Of a stretch of 9,236 nucleotides of DNA, positions 7,038 through 9,236 are shown in pieces. Every line of letters starts with the position of its first letter. Position 1 is the first letter of the stretch. Where the stretch lies: positions 1 through 9,236 of the forward strand of contig CAYMLQ010000236.1 in assembly GCA_964390795.1 (NCBI GenBank), given 5' to 3'. The translations under genes were made by a program, and so were the position numbers. The notes under the pieces were generated by a model, which worked only from the letters and a program-made list of their open reading frames with translations, ran no database searches and was not told the DNA's origin. Source of the stretch: CAYMLQ01 sp964390795. Lineage in GTDB: Bacteria > Verrucomicrobiota > Kiritimatiellia > RFP12 > UBA1067.

Positions 7038-7067
7038 AAGATAATGGGAAAGTCGCACAATTGTCAA
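7038..7067 (-). promoter_or_regulatory. Sigma-70-type promoter for the hyaluronidase-like gene
   Basis: On the minus strand TTGACA (7067-7062, a perfect -35 match) is followed by 18 bases and TATCTT (7043-7038, four of six -10 matches). The leader to the ATG at 6977 would be about 50 bases. Direction and distance fit the gene. Confidence 0.5.
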
Positions 7068-7078
7068 AGCAATACAGA

Positions 7079-7104
7079 CTCGCGAAGAGCCCTCGCGAAG
7101 AGCC
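7079..7104 (+). repeat. Perfect 13-base tandem duplication
   Basis: CTCGCGAAGAGCC occurs twice back to back (7079-7091, 7092-7104), just upstream of the minus-strand promoter. It may be a slippage duplication or a pair of binding sites on one face of the helix (period 13 does not match the helical turn well). No function is evident. Confidence 0.6.
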
Positions 7105-7266
7105 ATCACTAAGCGCCATGGGGCCAGTCCTGTTTCAGAGACTTGAATCCCGCACCGACCCGGAGAAGGCGGCGTATGAATCAAATTTACCGAGCGACTG
7201 CGCCGCGAGTAACCGAGGGAGTAAGGTGCAGTGGATAATTTCCCCGAGAAACGTGACTTGCGCCGT
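7105..7266. other. Intergenic stretch without a recognisable gene
   Basis: This is the part of the 415-base gap 6978-7392 not taken up by promoters or repeats. Open frames exist on both strands but have no ribosome binding site and no recognisable protein sequence. GATAAT at 7234-7239 resembles a -10 box but has no matching -35 and would imply a leader of about 150 bases. Confidence 0.4.
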
Positions 7267-7348
7267 GAGATTGGGATGCCGCGCCATTGGGGGTGGATCT
7301 GCGAACTCGATCTGAGATTGGGTTGCCTTGCGATTGGGGTGGATCGGC
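7267..7348 (+). repeat. Imperfect direct repeat, period about 47 bases
   Basis: Two copies of a ~36-base unit start at 7267 and 7314. Both begin GAGATTGGG, then a variable base, TGCC, four or five variable positions, ATTGGGG, TGGATC and GC; about 30 of 36 positions agree, with one single-base gap. They lie directly before the promoter and palindrome of the regulator gene, and could be regulatory sites or remnants of an older repeat. Confidence 0.6.
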
Positions 7349-7359
7349 TCAGCACATGG

Positions 7360-7368
7360 TGGTATTAT
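7360..7368 (+). promoter_or_regulatory. Extended -10 promoter of the regulator gene
   Basis: TGGTATTAT matches the extended -10 form TGnTATAAT with five of six core positions. No good -35 is present, as is usual for extended -10 promoters. Transcription would start near 7375, inside the palindrome, with a leader of only about 18 bases. Confidence 0.45.
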
Positions 7369-7394
7369 TCTCACACCTCCGGAGGTGTGAGAAT
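7367..7394. promoter_or_regulatory. Perfect 28-base palindrome over the regulator's promoter and start (upstream copy)
   Basis: Half-sites ATTCTCACACCTCC and GGAGGTGTGAGAAT meet at 7380/7381 with no gap. The palindrome overlaps the end of the -10 box on the left; on the right it holds the Shine-Dalgarno GGAGG (7381-7385) and the first two bases of the ATG (7393-7395). A dimeric DNA-binding protein sitting here would block RNA polymerase. If included in a longer transcript, the arm CCTCC would also mask the Shine-Dalgarno. It is most simply the operator of the gene that follows. Confidence 0.75.
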
Positions 7395-7959
7395 GAATAG
7401 CTACCATCCGACGCTATGGCGGACGTGCCGTACTTTGGCCAACGCCAAGCGCATCCGGTGCCTAAAGGCTGTGCTGACGGAGCCGGACATTACGGTCGGC
7501 GAAGTCGCCGAGCATGCGGCCATCGCCGCGAATCATGCGGGTGAGTGCCTGCGCTCTCTGCAAGCACGCGGTCTCATCGAGGCTAGGCGACAAAGCCGCT
7601 GGGTGCGGTACAGGCCCGTGCCGGATCCGTTGGTTCCGAGTGCGCGGCCGCTCTTGTCGGCGTTGCGAAAAGCGCTGCTTACTGAGAAATACGCTGAGTC
7701 TGCTGTCATCCGAACGCTCACGGCGTTCACACACCCCCGGCGGCTCACCATCCTGTGCCACTTGCAGTCGGTCGGTAAGGTGTCGCACGAGGATCTCGTC
7801 CAAGCGACCCGCATCAGTTCTCCTGCCCTTTTCCGTCATCTCGCCAAGCTAGCTGCGCGCGGCGTCGTCTGCGCCGACGATGACCAATGGCACCTGGTGC
7901 CCGCTCGCGACCCGCTGATGCGTGCCCTTTTGGCTCTCACTCTGAGCAAGAATGCGTGA
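7393..7959 (+). CDS. Transcriptional regulator with two ArsR-like winged-helix domains
   Basis: 188 residues, ending TGA. The ATG at 7393 is chosen over earlier in-frame starts because GGAGG lies 7 bases before it and homology-like sequence begins here (MNSYHPTLWRTCRTLA). Domain 1 (residues ~9-75) runs LWRTCRTLANAKRIRCL ... ITVGEVAEHAAI ... ECLRSLQARGLIEARR ... VRYRP. Domain 2 (~106-170) repeats the plan: VIRTLTAFTHPRRLTIL ... VSHEDLVQATRI ... ALFRHLAKLAARGVVCAD ... WHLVP. Each has the ArsR-type H3 (LA/FTHPRR), HTH recognition helix and wing with L-x-x-(R/K)G(L/V)(I/V). A helical linker joins them. No ELCVCDL-type metal site is seen; the five cysteines are scattered. One chain could act as an internal pseudo-dimer. 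Identical palindromes flank the gene. Probable autoregulator; inducer and other targets are unknown. Confidence 0.82.
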   Translation: MNSYHPTLWRTCRTLANAKRIRCLKAVLTEPDITVGEVAEHAAIAANHAGECLRSLQARGLIEARRQSRWVRYRPVPDPLVPSARPLLSALRKALLTEKYAESAVIRTLTAFTHPRRLTILCHLQSVGKVSHEDLVQATRISSPALFRHLAKLAARGVVCADDDQWHLVPARDPLMRALLALTLSKNA

Positions 7960-7964
7960 CCGCC

Positions 7965-7996
7965 CCATTCTCACACCTCCGGAGGTGTGAGAATGG
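7965..7996. repeat. Second copy of the palindrome (32 bases, perfect), downstream of the regulator
   Basis: The central 29 bases (7967-7995) are identical to 7367-7395, exactly 600 bases away; this copy extends to a perfect 32-base palindrome with flanking CC/GG. It lies 5 bases after the regulator's stop and 7 bases before the stop of the convergent minus-strand gene. No -10 box is adjacent on either strand. It also contains GGAGG-ATG, which opens only a 10-codon frame (7993-8025, MESRYSKRIR). It may act as a second binding site, a bidirectional hairpin terminator without T-run, or the far end of a cassette. Confidence 0.75.
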
Positions 7997-8003
7997 AAAG
8001 CCG

Positions 8004-9236
8004 CTATTCGAAAAGGATCCGGTAGGCGAAGGCGCGACCGTCGCAAGCGAAATGCAACGCAGCTCCGTCTTGTCGCCATTCCGGTGCTTTTGCAAAGGCG
8101 GTGAAGGGCTCCAGCCGTTCGACGGATCGAACCCTTGCGCCCTTTTTGCCGAGTGCAGCGAGGCGGATCTCGGCGCGGAAGGGACGGCTGGCGGGTAGCG
8201 GGATGAGCTGCCACGCCTTGCGGTCAGCATGCAACAAGCGGAAAGCGCCGTCGGTGACCACGGGCCCGAAGTCGAGCATCGCGCCCACGAAGTTGATGTC
8301 GGGATCATGAGGGACGGGCTCTTGAACCAGGTACTCGTCACCGGACGCCGTGATACGAAGAAGGCCCGCTCGGACGCGGCGGCGCTGTTCTTCGACGCCG
8401 CGCAGCGGCACGCGGTCGCCGCGCTGGCGGTGGAAAAGACCGTAGCGTACGAGGTAGTCGCCGGGAGCGAAATCGGACGGCAACCGCACCTCCATGCTTG
8501 AACGAAACGTGCCGGCCTGCGTGAGCTGCGCGAGTTCGAAGGCGAGGTCGGCCTGCGCCTCGATGCGCTCGCTCTCGCCGGTTGCTGCGCGGCCGATATG
8601 AACGAACGGCACGTAGCCCGGCGCCAGCGGTGCTAGCACACTCCACTCGATTGCCACGCGGTAGGCACGCGGGCCGAGGCGCTCGGCGGAGACCACGCGC
8701 GTCTCCACGCGGCAGTCGGTCTCCGGGTCGGGTTGCGGCCGCGCATCAGCGAAGAACGCGCCTTCCGATTTTGCGAAGCCGGCACGGTGTCCGTTAAGCA
8801 GCAGCACGCCGGCCTCCGCTTTGGGTGTCTGAACATAGAAGCCGTATTCGGGCAAGAGGCGTCCGTCCGCTACGTTCCACGCGCGGGTTCCGCGGTTAGC
8901 CCAGCCCCGTCCGCCTTTGCCGAAGGTCGTGTGCTGCTGCCGCACCGTCGCGCCGAACGCATGCGTTTCCATGTCGGCGCGGGCGAGCGCGTCGCACACG
9001 TCGTGCAGCAGCCAGTAGGTCATCACCGAGCGCCGCGAGAAGGGCCCGTCGCACATCGGCCCGCGCCCGCCGAGCACGGTGTTGGAAAGATAGTCGTCAC
9101 TGCCGTAACCGTGACCTTCGGTGTCGTCATAGCGGTGACCGAGGCCGCCGGCAAAGAGCACCATCTTGCCGTGGGTGACCATATCGTGCCAAGGCGTGCG
9201 GTCGGCATCCTTGTAAGTCTTGAGCCAGGCGTCCGG
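8004..9236 (-). CDS. Large uncharacterised protein, C-terminal part (5' end outside window); likely glycan-active
   Basis: The frame is open from the right edge to TAG at 8006-8004, giving 410 visible residues that begin PDAWLKTYKD; a methionine at 9180-9182 is internal, not the start, because similar-looking sequence continues upstream. Visible residues 20-165 look like the end of an enzymatic domain, with HGKMVLFAGGLGHRY, GYGSDDYLSNTVLGGR (44-59), SVMTYWLLHDVCDAL and NRGTRAWNV...LPEYGFY. Two beta-rich segments follow: ~170-280 (VAIEW, VHIG, IEAQADL, LPSDFAPGDYLVRYGLF, an Ig-like layout) and ~285-410 (DFGPVVTDGAFRL, LIPLPASRPF, ending YRILFE). I do not recognise the family. Its setting beside GH106 and GH56-like genes, and the enzyme-then-beta-sandwich layout, suggest a glycoside hydrolase, but no catalytic residues can be named. 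Confidence 0.7.
   Translation of the reverse strand, partial: PDAWLKTYKDADRTPWHDMVTHGKMVLFAGGLGHRYDDTEGHGYGSDDYLSNTVLGGRGPMCDGPFSRRSVMTYWLLHDVCDALARADMETHAFGATVRQQHTTFGKGGRGWANRGTRAWNVADGRLLPEYGFYVQTPKAEAGVLLLNGHRAGFAKSEGAFFADARPQPDPETDCRVETRVVSAERLGPRAYRVAIEWSVLAPLAPGYVPFVHIGRAATGESERIEAQADLAFELAQLTQAGTFRSSMEVRLPSDFAPGDYLVRYGLFHRQRGDRVPLRGVEEQRRRVRAGLLRITASGDEYLVQEPVPHDPDINFVGAMLDFGPVVTDGAFRLLHADRKAWQLIPLPASRPFRAEIRLAALGKKGARVRSVERLEPFTAFAKAPEWRQDGAALHFACDGRAFAYRILFE

Noticed and set aside
5736..7112. A 458-codon open frame on the plus strand opposite the hyaluronidase-like gene
   Set aside because: The minus-strand protein has a signal peptide, ribosome binding site, promoter and family motifs; the plus-strand frame has none and is a by-product of GC-rich third positions.
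7234..7239. GATAAT as the -10 box of the regulator gene
   Set aside because: There is no -35 at a suitable distance and the leader would be about 150 bases; the extended -10 at 7360-7368 is better placed.
7079..7348. Repeats in the 6978-7392 gap as a CRISPR array
   Set aside because: There are only two copies of each repeat, the 13-base one has no spacer, the 47-base one is imperfect, and no cas gene is nearby.
7231..7392. An N-terminal extension of the winged-helix regulator starting at GTG 7231
   Set aside because: There is no ribosome binding site at 7231; the extension translates the direct repeat, the promoter and the palindrome, while a GGAGG stands 7 bases before the ATG at 7393.
7365..7996. 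Palindromes as terminal repeats of an insertion sequence
   Set aside because: The gene between them is a DNA-binding regulator with no transposase features, and no target-site duplication is visible outside the palindromes. A non-autonomous unit remains possible and is discussed as a finding.

Overview
The window is GC-rich bacterial DNA devoted mainly to secreted polysaccharide-degrading enzymes. It has five protein genes, two of them cut by the window edges. The gene content (adjacent GH106 alpha-L-rhamnosidases with type I signal peptides, a hyaluronidase-fold hydrolase, a double winged-helix regulator) and the heavy load of short palindromic or low-complexity repeats, some inside a reading frame, suggest a PVC-type bacterium (Kiritimatiellota, Lentisphaerota, Verrucomicrobiota or a planctomycete). 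This taxonomic guess is inference; there is no rRNA or marker gene here.

Layout. Bases 1-1484 (+) hold the C-terminal part of a GH106 rhamnosidase. It carries three kinds of repeat-like insert that stay in frame. Bases 1485-1750 are intergenic and hold a +,-,+ array of a REP-like sequence, then a possible promoter and a good ribosome binding site. Bases 1751-5665 (+) are a complete 1304-residue secreted GH106 paralogue with the two catalytic-site glutamates in place and, near its C terminus, an ~80-residue module present twice. A 43-base gap (5666-5708) with no visible terminator separates it from a convergent gene, 5709-6977 (-), a secreted protein whose motifs follow the order seen in GH56 hyaluronidases. 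Its promoter can be read upstream (TTGACA, 18-base spacer, TATCTT on the minus strand). The 415-base gap 6978-7392 holds that promoter, a 13-base tandem duplication, an imperfect ~47-base direct repeat and the promoter region of the next gene. Bases 7393-7959 (+) encode a 188-residue regulator made of two ArsR-like winged helices. It is bracketed by two copies of a perfect palindrome whose centres are exactly 600 bases apart; the upstream copy contains the gene's own ribosome binding site and ATG. Bases 8004-9236 (-) are the C-terminal part of a large protein of unrecognised family, probably also carbohydrate-active.

How it may work together. The two rhamnosidases would remove alpha-L-rhamnose from complex glycans (pectic rhamnogalacturonan, arabinogalactan-type side chains or algal polymers). 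The hyaluronidase-like protein and the unidentified protein would act on other linkages, making this a fragment of a polysaccharide-utilisation region. The regulator most likely represses itself through the palindrome; no palindrome copy is seen in front of an enzyme gene in this window, so a role in controlling the enzymes is not shown. The least expected elements are the palindrome-bracketed regulator, the GH56-like bacterial protein, and the repeats that have entered the first GH106 gene in frame.
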